From: an uncultured Bacteroidota bacterium
GTDB lineage: Bacteria; Bacteroidota; Bacteroidia; NS11-12g; UBA9320
DNA length: 64,000 bases
Assembly (NCBI GenBank): GCA_937124965.1
Contig: CAKZLB010000013.1
Span: 235,154-299,153, forward strand
Direction of reading: 5' to 3'
A model generated the notes under the pieces. The model was not told where the DNA came from, ran no database searches, and worked only from the letters and a program-made list of their open reading frames with translations. Below are positions 24,882 to 33,179 of the stretch, piece by piece. Position numbers and translations under genes: made by a program. The number at the start of each line of letters is the position of its first letter. Position 1 is the stretch's first letter.

Positions 24882-26363
24882 CTATCTGCGATTCTGATAC
24901 CAATCAGAATCTCTGTTGCCATTTGGCAATACAGGTGTATTATTTTTCTTAAGAAGTTCAATAGCCAAAAGAGCCGCAGCAGTTGCATGATCCTTACTAC
25001 TTTCTAAGACTTGCTCAGGACTAAAAAACTTGCCGACGAACTGAGTATCAAAATCACCAGAAATAAAATTTGGATGATTCATTACAAATGCTCCAAATGG
25101 CAGCGTTGTTTCAAAACCTTCAATTTCATAGTTTGCAATAGCAGACTTCATCATCTCAATTGCTTCTGCTCTTGTTGGAGCCCAAACAATCAGTTTAGAA
25201 ATCATATTATCATAGAAAATTGGAATATCATAGCCAGTTTCTACGAAATCATCGACGCGAATGTTTTCTCCCACAGGAGGAGCATATTTTTCTATTTTAC
25301 CAATAGTTGGCAAAAAATCATTGGATGGGTCTTCAGCACAAACACGCAATTCAAGCGCATGACCATGTATTGAAAGGTCCTCTTGCTTGAACGATAATCG
25401 TTCGTTCTCTGCAACACGTATTTGTTGTTCAACTAGATCCAATCCTGTAATCAATTCTGTAACGGGGTGCTCCACCTGTAACCTAGTATTCATTTCTAAG
25501 AAGTAGAAATTACGATCACTGTCTACTAAAAACTCAACGGTTCCAGCTCCTGAATAATCACATGCCTTTGCAACATTGACTGCTGCTTCCCCCATTGCAT
25601 TTCGCAACTCCTCAGTTAAAATAGCAGAGGGAGCCTCTTCTACTAACTTTTGGTGCCGTCGTTGGATACTGCACTCACGTTCGAACAGGTGAACAGTATT
25701 CCCATGGTTATCACCTAAAACCTGTATTTCAATGTGACGGGGATTTTGTACAAAGCGCTCAATAAAAACTGCTCCATCACCGAATGAAGAAATTGCCTCA
25801 CTGATAGCCATTTTCATTTGACCTTCTAGCTCTTCTTCATTTTTAACAATCCGCATTCCCTTTCCACCACCACCAGCACTTGCTTTAATTAAAACAGGAA
25901 AACCTATTTCTTTTGCAATTTCGATTGCTTTTTTAGGGTCCTCAACCGCCTCATTGATCCCAGGAACCATTGGTACATTATATTTTGCAACGGCCGCTTT
26001 CGAAGCTAGCTTGCTACCCATAACTTCCATTGCTTCTGGCGAAGGTCCGATTAAAGTAATTCCATTATTGTTTAGCTTTCTCGCAAAGCCAGCATTTTCA
26101 GACAAAAAACCATACCCTGGATGGATTGCATCAACCTGATGATCCTTACATATTTGAATGATTTTATCTGCCTGAAGGTAACTTTCAGCACTTGGACCAG
26201 CACCTAAACAAAATGCTTCATCCGCTAATCGTATGTGTTTAGAGGACCTATCAGCTTCTGAATAAACAGCGACTGTTTTGATTCCTAACTTTTTACAAGA
26301 GCGTATTACCCGTACAGCAATCTCACCTCTATTTGCGATTAATATTTTCTGAAATTTACCCAA
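24882..26363 (-). CDS. accC: Biotin carboxylase (acetyl- or acyl-CoA carboxylase)
   Basis: Biotin carboxylase charges the biotin carrier with bicarbonate at the expense of ATP, the first half-reaction of acetyl-CoA (or propionyl-CoA) carboxylase. The N-terminal KILIANRGEIAVRVIR, the ATP-grasp glycine loop KASAGGGGKGMRIV, the metal-binding EMNTRLQVEHPVTE and the RVCAEDP segment are all intact. The protein has 493 residues, with a divergent C-terminal tail after the biotin-carboxylase domain. No biotin carrier gene (accB) is adjacent, whereas accB-accC pairs are the rule for the housekeeping enzyme, so this copy could serve another acyl-CoA carboxylase. Confidence 0.92.
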   Translation of the reverse strand: MGKFQKILIANRGEIAVRVIRSCKKLGIKTVAVYSEADRSSKHIRLADEAFCLGAGPSAESYLQADKIIQICKDHQVDAIHPGYGFLSENAGFARKLNNNGITLIGPSPEAMEVMGSKLASKAAVAKYNVPMVPGINEAVEDPKKAIEIAKEIGFPVLIKASAGGGGKGMRIVKNEEELEGQMKMAISEAISSFGDGAVFIERFVQNPRHIEIQVLGDNHGNTVHLFERECSIQRRHQKLVEEAPSAILTEELRNAMGEAAVNVAKACDYSGAGTVEFLVDSDRNFYFLEMNTRLQVEHPVTELITGLDLVEQQIRVAENERLSFKQEDLSIHGHALELRVCAEDPSNDFLPTIGKIEKYAPPVGENIRVDDFVETGYDIPIFYDNMISKLIVWAPTRAEAIEMMKSAIANYEIEGFETTLPFGAFVMNHPNFISGDFDTQFVGKFFSPEQVLESSKDHATAAALLAIELLKKNNTPVLPNGNRDSDWYQNRR

Positions 26364-26373
26364 AGAATTCCTT

Positions 26374-26835
26374 TTAGATCTCGTTAATCATTGGAAGGTC
26401 AATCAAATCTTTTTCCTCCTCACTTATTGTTCCAATGCCAAAAACACCACCTGAAGCTTTTGCTACTGCAACCGCAAGATCCAACAATGAATCTCGATAT
26501 TGGATAGCGTAAGTAGGGTTCAGTTTTGGCAAAATGCTGTTTAACTCAGTTAATTGCGCAATTGCTGACGTTGCTTTGTCTTGTGCAGAATTACCCAAGC
26601 CATCAAATATGTTCGCAATCGTGCCAGTCAAATCGTTTGAAGCGATGTCATCATATAAATAATGTACATCATTTTTTTCTGAAAAAGTTTTCGTTTTGAT
26701 CACTTCTTCTATTCGATCCATTTCGTCTTGGCTCATTTCGCCATCAGCACAACCTATTAAAATCCCAACGATAATTGGAGCGTTATTAACAACTTGTTTT
26801 TCGGTTTCGTTTAAATCTCTAAGTGGGAAATCCAT
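26374..26835 (-). CDS. Small acidic protein, TerB-like
   Basis: A 153-residue acidic helical protein. The segments IIVGILIGCADGEMSQDEMD and VAKASGGVFGIGTISEEEKD resemble the TerB (tellurite resistance)/DjlA N-terminal helical domain, where paired acidic motifs bind metal. The resemblance is by eye and only moderate. It lies 10 bases upstream of accC on the same strand, so the two are probably co-transcribed, but a shared function is not evident. It is divergent from ccmB, 25 bases away. Confidence 0.6.
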   Translation of the reverse strand: MDFPLRDLNETEKQVVNNAPIIVGILIGCADGEMSQDEMDRIEEVIKTKTFSEKNDVHYLYDDIASNDLTGTIANIFDGLGNSAQDKATSAIAQLTELNSILPKLNPTYAIQYRDSLLDLAVAVAKASGGVFGIGTISEEEKDLIDLPMINEI

Positions 26836-26841
26836 TTAACT

Positions 26842-26849
26842 TAATTTTG
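26842..26849 (+). promoter_or_regulatory. Bacteroidetes -7 promoter element (ccmB)
   Basis: TAATTTTG followed by C matches TAnnTTTG and ends 11 bases before the ccmB start, in the 25-base divergent gap. Confidence 0.6.
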
Positions 26850-26860
26850 CGGACAAAAAT

Positions 26861-27523
26861 ATGCAAATAGGGCTAATTAGGCAGTCAAAAATCCTTTTTT
26901 TAAAGGAGATAAAAACAGAATGGAGGAACCGTTATGCAATCAACGGCATATTGGTGCAACTTGTCTCAGCTGTTTTTATCGCTAGTTTGATTTTTAAGGG
27001 CATCAAACCTATGACATGGAATGGCCTTTTTTGGGTGATATTATTGTTTTCGTCGGTCAATGCGATTGCCCGAAGTTTTATTCAAGAGCGTGAGGGCCGA
27101 CTTCTTTATTACCACAGCATTGTAAATCCATTAGCCGTTCTAATTAGCAAGATGGTTTTTAACACACTTTTAAGTGTTGTTATAGCACTATTAGGTCTAA
27201 CCATTTTCTCTATTCTTTTAGGTTCTCCGACTTGGGACATGCTGCGTTACGGAACATTGATTGTACTTTTTTCCATTGGTTTAGGATTTCTCTTTACAAC
27301 CGTTTCAGCTATTGCTTCCAAAACAAAGTCTGGTGGCATTCTGATGCCCTTACTTAGTTTCCCGCTAATAATTCCAATGATTGTTGTTGGAGTTGCAGGA
27401 GGTGTTATGATCGTTCTTGGAGACTTTACCACATTTTGGCAAAATGCCGGCATTATGCTCTTGATAGATGCTATGATCGCAATACTTGCAATTGTTATGT
27501 TCCGCTTTTTATGGCAAAACTGA
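26861..27523 (+). CDS. ccmB: Heme exporter protein CcmB
   Basis: CcmB is the membrane subunit of the CcmABCD complex that releases heme-loaded CcmE for cytochrome c maturation. The protein has 220 residues and six membrane segments. Diagnostic stretches are FLKEIKTEWRNRYAINGILV at the N-terminus, ARSFIQEREGRLLYYH, and the C-terminal LMPLLSFPLIIPMIVVGVAG. In Bacteroidetes ccmB is usually followed by ccmC and ccmE, but here the downstream 540 bases hold only short repeats and a transposase relic, so the operon continuation is missing at this site. Confidence 0.92.
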   Translation: MQIGLIRQSKILFLKEIKTEWRNRYAINGILVQLVSAVFIASLIFKGIKPMTWNGLFWVILLFSSVNAIARSFIQEREGRLLYYHSIVNPLAVLISKMVFNTLLSVVIALLGLTIFSILLGSPTWDMLRYGTLIVLFSIGLGFLFTTVSAIASKTKSGGILMPLLSFPLIIPMIVVGVAGGVMIVLGDFTTFWQNAGIMLLIDAMIAILAIVMFRFLWQN

Positions 27524-27534
27524 TTTATTACTGA

Positions 27535-27623
27535 AGAGTGAAAAACTGATAGTGAAAAAATAATAGTGAATAACTGATAGTGAATAACTTAAGAGTGTAT
27601 CGTTAATAGTGAGAAAATAATAG
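27535..27623. repeat. Short-repeat array, left arm of an inverted pair
   Basis: The stretch is built of imperfect 13-15 base units centred on ATAGTGAATAACTG. Its block GATAGTGAATAACTTAAGAG (27576-27595) recurs in inverted orientation at 27994-28013 with one base missing. It starts 12 bases after the ccmB stop codon. Confidence 0.75.
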
Positions 27624-27680
27624 TTGCACATCCTTAAATTGCGTTGAACAGTTTATACTAGTTAATTTCAAAAATCGTGA

Positions 27681-27887
27681 AGAGTTACCAACTCAATTGA
27701 AGGATTTAACAGGCAAATAAGAAAAGCTACAAAAACAAAAGGTGCACTACCTTCAGAAAGATCTCTATATAAACTACTATATTGGGTAAGTTCTAAGGTG
27801 CAGAAACGATGGTCTAAACCTAGATCTTGGACTAAGGTCATAAGTGTTATGGTTATGCTTTATCCTGAAAGACTTGGACTTGATTAA
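27681..27887 (+). pseudogene. IS256 (Mutator)-family transposase, C-terminal relic
   Basis: A 68-codon open fragment preserves the C-terminal end of a Mutator/IS256 transposase: TNSIEGFNRQIRKATKTKG, containing the conserved E of the DDE triad region, then LPSERSLYKLLYWVS, and a natural stop. There is an in-frame stop immediately upstream (27678-27680) and no recognisable N-terminal or DD-containing parts, so it cannot be active. The fragment ends in PERLGLD followed by TAA. It lies between two inverted short-repeat arrays. No clean terminal inverted repeats were identified. Confidence 0.8.
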
Positions 27888-27962
27888 ATCTAAATGACAC
27901 ACTTAACTGTACATATCCGGTCAACTTGCCTTTTTACGTTCGCAAAAAACCACTTGTAACTA

Positions 27963-28059
27963 TTATCACTTCACTCTCAACGTTACACTAATCACTCTTA
28001 GTTATTCACTATCAACTATTCACTATTCCCTATCAACTAACCACTATTAACTGTTCACC
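27963..28059. repeat. Short-repeat array, right arm of an inverted pair
   Basis: Reverse-complement units of the left array (CAGTTATTCACTAT type: TTATTCACTATCAACTATTC and variants) fill this stretch up to 4 bases before the kynA stop codon. The arms differ in unit number and phase, so they are not perfect inverted copies. The 340 bases between them (27624-27962) contain only the transposase relic. Confidence 0.75.
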
Positions 28060-28062
28060 ACC

Positions 28063-29007
28063 CTACAAGTGTTTCTCCAAATTGGTAACACCCCAATTTT
28101 CTAGTTCGTCGGCACTCCATAATTCAGGAAAGAAGATCCGGCGTTGGTAGCGAGGGTGCATATATTTATGCCAATCACTTCCACCCGTTGCCTTAGCTCC
28201 TTCTTTACCACTATCTAAGTACTTCGAAGCAGCATTATAATGATGCATCACCCAGCTAATGTTAACCGTATGATCGTAATGTCGCATTTCGTTAATCAGC
28301 TCCTTGTTTTCTCGATACTCTTTTGGAAGTTGTTTAAATTTTGTCCAAAGATTAACAAGATTATACTCCTCCATATAGTTAATGAGTTCCACTCGATACT
28401 TCGTTTCGAAATTGGTCATTAACTTGCTTTTTTTACCAGTTTTGTAGTCCTTTCCAGCTGCTTGCCAATACATATGTTCGAAAGCATGAGAGTATGGTGT
28501 TTCTCTATCAATATTGTCTCGAAATCTAAAATCAATTAGATTGATTAATTCCGTTGACGCAATTTCAATCTTACGATATTGTGCACTTTGAAACCCACTT
28601 GCAGGTGTAAGAGTATCTCTAAATTTCATGTATTGAGAAATCTCCATGCCTTCAGACATAATATCAAACGAACCTGAAAGCATATCAAAGTATCTGCTAA
28701 CTCTCGCCAAATGCATTGAAAATTTTTCAGGTGTAATATCATCATTGTGCGAAATCTGTTGAATTTCCCACAGAATCATTTTAAACAACAACTCATTGAT
28801 TTGATGATACATGATAAAGACCATCTCATCAGGCAAATTGGTTCGTTTTATTTGCAACGATAACAGTGCGTCCACGTTTGCAAAATCCCAATATGTCATT
28901 GTTTCTGCGTGCAACAATCCTGATAAATGCACGTCCATATCTTGACCTTGAGCTGCGTATTTTGCTTCTATTGCATCAAGCAACTCCTGTCTTGTCATTT
29001 TTCCCAT
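28063..29007 (-). CDS. kynA: Tryptophan 2,3-dioxygenase
   Basis: This heme enzyme opens the indole ring of tryptophan to N-formylkynurenine, the first step of the kynurenine pathway. The 314-residue protein has the family motifs YHQINELLFKMILWEI (substrate/heme pocket), FRDTLTPASGFQSAQYR, and the C-terminal TGGSDWHKYMHPRYQRR. It is the third gene of a minus-strand operon hmgA-hppD-kynA and overlaps hppD by one base (TAATG), indicating coupled translation. The later kynurenine enzymes are not in the window, except possibly the RidA-family deaminase at 4.0-4.5 kb. Confidence 0.96.
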   Translation of the reverse strand: MGKMTRQELLDAIEAKYAAQGQDMDVHLSGLLHAETMTYWDFANVDALLSLQIKRTNLPDEMVFIMYHQINELLFKMILWEIQQISHNDDITPEKFSMHLARVSRYFDMLSGSFDIMSEGMEISQYMKFRDTLTPASGFQSAQYRKIEIASTELINLIDFRFRDNIDRETPYSHAFEHMYWQAAGKDYKTGKKSKLMTNFETKYRVELINYMEEYNLVNLWTKFKQLPKEYRENKELINEMRHYDHTVNISWVMHHYNAASKYLDSGKEGAKATGGSDWHKYMHPRYQRRIFFPELWSADELENWGVTNLEKHL

Positions 29008-30164
29008 TATAATGTTCCTCTTCGTTCCTGCTCGGCTTCGATGGATTCAAATAACGCTTTAAAATTTCCTTTTCCGAAAGACTGAGCACCTTTTCGCTGA
29101 ATTATTTCAAAAAACAAGGTTGGACGGTCAGTTACTGGCTTTGTAAATATTTGCAGCAAATACCCTTCATCATCACGGTCAACCATAATTCCATGTTCTT
29201 TCAAAACTGCTAAATCCTCCGCAATCTCACCTACCCTATCAGCAACTGTATCGTAATAAGTTCCAGGAACATACAAAAATTCCACACCCCGTTTTTTCAT
29301 TTCACTAACCGTAAAAACGATATCGTTCGTAGCCACTGCAATATGCTGACATCCGGGACCTTGGTAAAAGTCAACATACTCTTCAATCTGAGATTTCTTC
29401 TTGCCCTCTGCTGGTTCGTTTATTGGAAACTTAATACGACCATTTCCGTTTGTCATGACCTTGCTCATCAAGGCCGTATATTCAGTAGAAATATCGTTAT
29501 CGTCGAATGTTATAAGATTTGCAAATCCCATGACTTCATTGTAAAACTTTGACCAAATATTCATTTCTCCCCAGCCAACGTTACCAACCATATGATCTAT
29601 GTATCGAAGCCCTACTTCACTTGGGTTGTAATGAGATTCCCACTTTTCATACTTTGGCAAAAACACCCCATTATAATTTTGTCTTTCAACAAAAACGTGA
29701 ACAGTATCTCCATACGTATGTATCGCAGAACGCACTACTTCTCCATTATCGTCGGATTCAACACGTGGCTCAAAAAAGGATACAGCACCACGTTTAGTTG
29801 TTTCTTCCCAAGCCTTACGAGCATCTTCAACCCATAACGCAATCACCTTAACACCATCACCATGTTTCGTAATATGTTCAAATATTTCGTTGTTTTCAGT
29901 ACCGGGCATTGGGGTTGTCAGAACAAGTCTAATTTTATCTTGTACAACCACATAACTGGTTCGATCTTTCAAACCTGTTTCTAGGCCAGCATATGCCAAC
30001 GATTGAAAGCCAAGAGCCGTCTTATAAAAGTGTGCAGATTGCTTTGCGTTTCCAACATATAATTCTACATAGTCTGTACCTAGAAGCGGCAAAAAGTCGT
30101 CGGCTTCTGGAAATATTTTTTCAAGACTGTATTTGTAATTTTTTACTTCTGTTAAATTTTCCAT
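29007..30164 (-). CDS. hppD: 4-Hydroxyphenylpyruvate dioxygenase
   Basis: This non-heme iron enzyme converts 4-hydroxyphenylpyruvate to homogentisate in tyrosine degradation. The protein has 385 residues with two vicinal-oxygen-chelate halves. The three iron ligands are in RYIDHMVGNV (His), GCQHIAVATNDI (His) and LFFEIIQRKG (Glu). The C-terminal GNFKALFESIEAEQERRG is also typical. It lies 10 bases downstream of hmgA, whose enzyme consumes its product, and overlaps kynA by one base. Confidence 0.97.
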   Translation of the reverse strand: MENLTEVKNYKYSLEKIFPEADDFLPLLGTDYVELYVGNAKQSAHFYKTALGFQSLAYAGLETGLKDRTSYVVVQDKIRLVLTTPMPGTENNEIFEHITKHGDGVKVIALWVEDARKAWEETTKRGAVSFFEPRVESDDNGEVVRSAIHTYGDTVHVFVERQNYNGVFLPKYEKWESHYNPSEVGLRYIDHMVGNVGWGEMNIWSKFYNEVMGFANLITFDDNDISTEYTALMSKVMTNGNGRIKFPINEPAEGKKKSQIEEYVDFYQGPGCQHIAVATNDIVFTVSEMKKRGVEFLYVPGTYYDTVADRVGEIAEDLAVLKEHGIMVDRDDEGYLLQIFTKPVTDRPTLFFEIIQRKGAQSFGKGNFKALFESIEAEQERRGTL

Positions 30165-30174
30165 TGTTCAATTA

Positions 30175-31335
30175 TTAATGAGTTATCCAAGATTTGTAAT
30201 AGTCGTCAACTTGCAAATCCATTGCTTGTTTAGTTATAGCCAGAGGTTTGAATGGATCTATCATCACTGCTAATTCCTCTGTATGAGTTTTTCCTACACT
30301 ACGTTCAATAGCTCCTGGATGCGGACCATGCGGAATACCACCTGGATGGAGTGTAATTTGTCCTTTTTGGATATTATTTCGACTCATAAAATCACCGTCC
30401 ACGTAATACAAAATCTCTTCTGAATCTACGTTGCTATGATGATACGGAGCTGGAATTGCTTTTGGGTGGTAGTCATACATCCTTGGCACGAAGGAACAAA
30501 CAACAAAACCTGCCGACTCCCATTGTTGATGAATTGGAGGTGGCATATGGATACGACCTGTAATTGGTTCAAAATCGTGAATCGAAAAAGCATATGGATA
30601 ATTAAATCCATCCCAGCCTACCACGTCAAATGGGTGGTTTGCATGTGTATATTCCCATAAAACACCTTGCTTTTTTGAAATCACTCGAAACGCTCCTTTT
30701 TCATCGTGTGTAGTTAGATTCTTCGGTAATCGAAAGTCACGTTCACAAAACGGAGAATGCTCCAAGAACTGTCCATAATCGTTGCGATACCTTCTTGGAG
30801 TTGAAATTTCACTAAACGATTCGATATATAGTAACCGATTGGCTTCAGAGTCAAAACGCAGTTGATATGTCGTTCCTCGAGGAATAATTAAATAATCTCC
30901 ATAGCTAAAATCTAACTCGCCATACATGGTGTACATAGTTCCTGATCCCTCATGAACAAAAAGCATCTCGTCTGCATCTGAATTTCTGTAAAAATAACCG
31001 TCTGAAAAAGCTGTTGGAGCTGCAAGCCCAATATGTAAATCACTATTTACAAAAAGTGTCTTACGTGATTTTAGATAATCATCTTCCTGTGGCACAGAAA
31101 AGCCTTGAAAACTTAAGGCTTGCATATTTTTTTCGATGGCGATTTCTGGAGTTACGTCTTCTAAACGCTTTACCTCACTAACAACAGTTGGAGGATACAA
31201 ATGATAGATGAGTGAGGACATACCCGCAAAACCAGAAGTTCCAAAAAGCTCTTCTTGATACAATCCACCGTTTGGATTATCAAAGGTTATATGTCGTTTT
31301 GAAGGGATTTTCCCTAACGTGTGATATCTTGGCAT
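30175..31335 (-). CDS. hmgA: Homogentisate 1,2-dioxygenase
   Basis: This iron enzyme cleaves the ring of homogentisate to maleylacetoacetate, the step after HppD in tyrosine degradation. At 386 residues it is of the shorter bacterial type. The cupin metal site is represented by YHHSNVDSEEILYYVDG (His and Glu), with HPGGIPHGPHPGAIE supplying the last histidine. The upstream section has the FVHEGSGTMYTMYGELDF cupin strand. It is the first gene of hmgA-hppD-kynA. Maleylacetoacetate isomerase and fumarylacetoacetase are not in the window. Confidence 0.95.
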   Translation of the reverse strand: MPRYHTLGKIPSKRHITFDNPNGGLYQEELFGTSGFAGMSSLIYHLYPPTVVSEVKRLEDVTPEIAIEKNMQALSFQGFSVPQEDDYLKSRKTLFVNSDLHIGLAAPTAFSDGYFYRNSDADEMLFVHEGSGTMYTMYGELDFSYGDYLIIPRGTTYQLRFDSEANRLLYIESFSEISTPRRYRNDYGQFLEHSPFCERDFRLPKNLTTHDEKGAFRVISKKQGVLWEYTHANHPFDVVGWDGFNYPYAFSIHDFEPITGRIHMPPPIHQQWESAGFVVCSFVPRMYDYHPKAIPAPYHHSNVDSEEILYYVDGDFMSRNNIQKGQITLHPGGIPHGPHPGAIERSVGKTHTEELAVMIDPFKPLAITKQAMDLQVDDYYKSWITH

Positions 31336-31643
31336 TGATGTATTATTTAAAGTAAAGTCCCTTTATTAGTCAAGGAATTAATAGTCAAAGAAGCCTAATT
31401 TGGCGAGATTACTCACTCAGGGTTGCGCTTGATTAGAATAAGCAAATCGGGATAGATGATGCTGTGGTAGTGAGAAATCATTGATGCAAACTTAAGTGTC
31501 ATCAAGCAAGCAAATCTGATAATTGTTAGCGATAGACATGATACTTATCACCCTCAAAGCCGAACCTTCGGATCTTGCATATAAAGGATATTATCGAAAT
31601 CATGTGAATTGATATTCGTCCAATAATCGTATTAAACTAATTT
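31336..31643. other. Divergent gap, no gene recognised
   Basis: This gap separates the divergent hmgA operon and gpmI. No open frame of convincing length, RNA gene or riboswitch was recognised. A short hairpin, CCGAACCTTCGG, lies at 31560-31571. The hmgA promoter should be in the right part of the gap for the minus strand, but only an imperfect -7-like TACTTTAA is seen near its start. Confidence 0.4.
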
Positions 31644-31651
31644 TAAATTTG
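31644..31651 (+). promoter_or_regulatory. Bacteroidetes -7 promoter element (gpmI)
   Basis: TAAATTTG followed by C matches TAnnTTTG and ends 4 bases before the gpmI ATG, so the transcript would be essentially leaderless. Confidence 0.6.
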
Positions 31652-31655
31652 CGCC

Positions 31656-33179
31656 ATGAATCACAACAAGGCTTTATTACTGATTTTAGATGGTTGGGGA
31701 ATAGGTAAGCACGACAATTCAGATGCAATTTTCCATGCTAATACTCCATTTGTGGATCACTTGATGAATTCTGCTCCAAACACCACACTCAAAACATTTG
31801 GTGAGAATGTCGGTTTGCCTCCAGGACAAATGGGCAATTCGGAAGTAGGGCACTTAAACATTGGTGCGGGGCGAATCGTCTATCAAATGTTGATGCTCAT
31901 TAACAAATCGTTTAAAGATAAGTCAATTCTTGACCGACCAGTTTTCAAACAGTTAGTAGATTCAGCAAAAGCCAGTGGGAAGCGAATTCATTTAATGGGT
32001 CTTGTTAGTAATGGCGGCGTTCACAGCAGCGACGAACATTTGAAAGCATTGTGTGGCATTTTAAAAGAAAATAATCTTGATAGTCAAACATACATTCATG
32101 CGTTTCTCGATGGTCGCGATTGTGATCCAAAGAGTGGCAAAGGTTTTTTACGAGATGTAATGTCGGATGACAGATTGGGGAAAGCAAAAATTGCGTCAGT
32201 CGTTGGCCGGTATTATGCAATGGATCGGGATAAACGCTGGGAGCGAGTTAAAATCGCTTATGACGCAATGGTTCATGGCACTGGAAAACAAACCAACCAG
32301 TTGCTTTCATCTATTGAGCAGTCCTATGAAGCGGGGACAACGGACGAATTCATGCAACCGTTGATCCATGTAGATTCGGACAATAATCCAATTGCTAAAA
32401 TTGAAAGTGGTGACATCGTTTTATGTTTTAATTTTAGAACAGATCGTGGCCGAGAAATCAGCATGGCATTGACTCAGGAAGCATTCCACGAGCAAAACAT
32501 GGCTCCTCTTGATTTGGAATATTATACCATGACCGAATACGACAAAACATTCAAGAACGTAAATGTTTTGTTTGATAAGAGTGATTTAAAGTTAACGTTG
32601 GGTGAACATATCTCCAATCTTGGCTTGAAACAACTTAGGGCTGCAGAAACAGAGAAATATCCTCACGTAACATTTTTCTTCAGCGGTGGACGTGAGACTG
32701 AGTTTGAGGGAGAAACACGAATTCTAGTTAATTCACCAAAAGTGGCAACGTACGACTTGCAGCCAGAAATGAGTGCCCCAGAATTAAAATCCAAGGTCAA
32801 AGCCGCCATTGAGGAGAACACAATAGATTTCTTTTGTGTAAACTTTGCGAACCCAGATATGGTTGGACATACAGGTGTATTTTCAGCGATTAAAACCGCA
32901 TGTGAAACAGTTGATGGTTGTGTTAAGGAACTCGTCGAAACGGCACTTGCAAACGAATATAAAATTGTGATCATCGCAGATCATGGGAACGCCGATTTTG
33001 CGGTAAATCCCGATGGCTCGCCAAATACCGCGCACAGTGTGAACTTAGTTCCATGTATTGTGTTAGGAGAAGATGGAATTCAACTAAAAGACGGAATATT
33101 GGCTGATGTTGCTCCTACAATTTTAAAGTTAATGAAACTTAACCAACCAGAAGAAATGACTGGTGCTCCACTTTTTTAA
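31656..33179 (+). CDS. gpmI: 2,3-Bisphosphoglycerate-independent phosphoglycerate mutase
   Basis: This glycolytic enzyme interconverts 3- and 2-phosphoglycerate using two manganese ions. The N-terminal LLILDGWGIG, the phosphoserine nucleophile S62 in GQMGNSEVGHLNIG, the FLDGRDCDPKSG segment, and the metal-binding IIADHGNAD and TAHSVNLVP motifs are all present. The length of 507 residues is standard. The stop codon overlaps the next gene's start (TAATG). Confidence 0.97.
   Translation: MNHNKALLLILDGWGIGKHDNSDAIFHANTPFVDHLMNSAPNTTLKTFGENVGLPPGQMGNSEVGHLNIGAGRIVYQMLMLINKSFKDKSILDRPVFKQLVDSAKASGKRIHLMGLVSNGGVHSSDEHLKALCGILKENNLDSQTYIHAFLDGRDCDPKSGKGFLRDVMSDDRLGKAKIASVVGRYYAMDRDKRWERVKIAYDAMVHGTGKQTNQLLSSIEQSYEAGTTDEFMQPLIHVDSDNNPIAKIESGDIVLCFNFRTDRGREISMALTQEAFHEQNMAPLDLEYYTMTEYDKTFKNVNVLFDKSDLKLTLGEHISNLGLKQLRAAETEKYPHVTFFFSGGRETEFEGETRILVNSPKVATYDLQPEMSAPELKSKVKAAIEENTIDFFCVNFANPDMVGHTGVFSAIKTACETVDGCVKELVETALANEYKIVIIADHGNADFAVNPDGSPNTAHSVNLVPCIVLGEDGIQLKDGILADVAPTILKLMKLNQPEEMTGAPLF

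Noticed and set aside
27681..27887. Active insertion sequence
   Set aside because: Only the C-terminal part of the transposase remains, with an in-frame stop upstream and no terminal inverted repeats seen.
27535..28059. CRISPR-like array of short repeats
   Set aside because: Units of 13-15 bases are contiguous and degenerate with no unique spacers, the two arms are inverted, and no cas genes are present.
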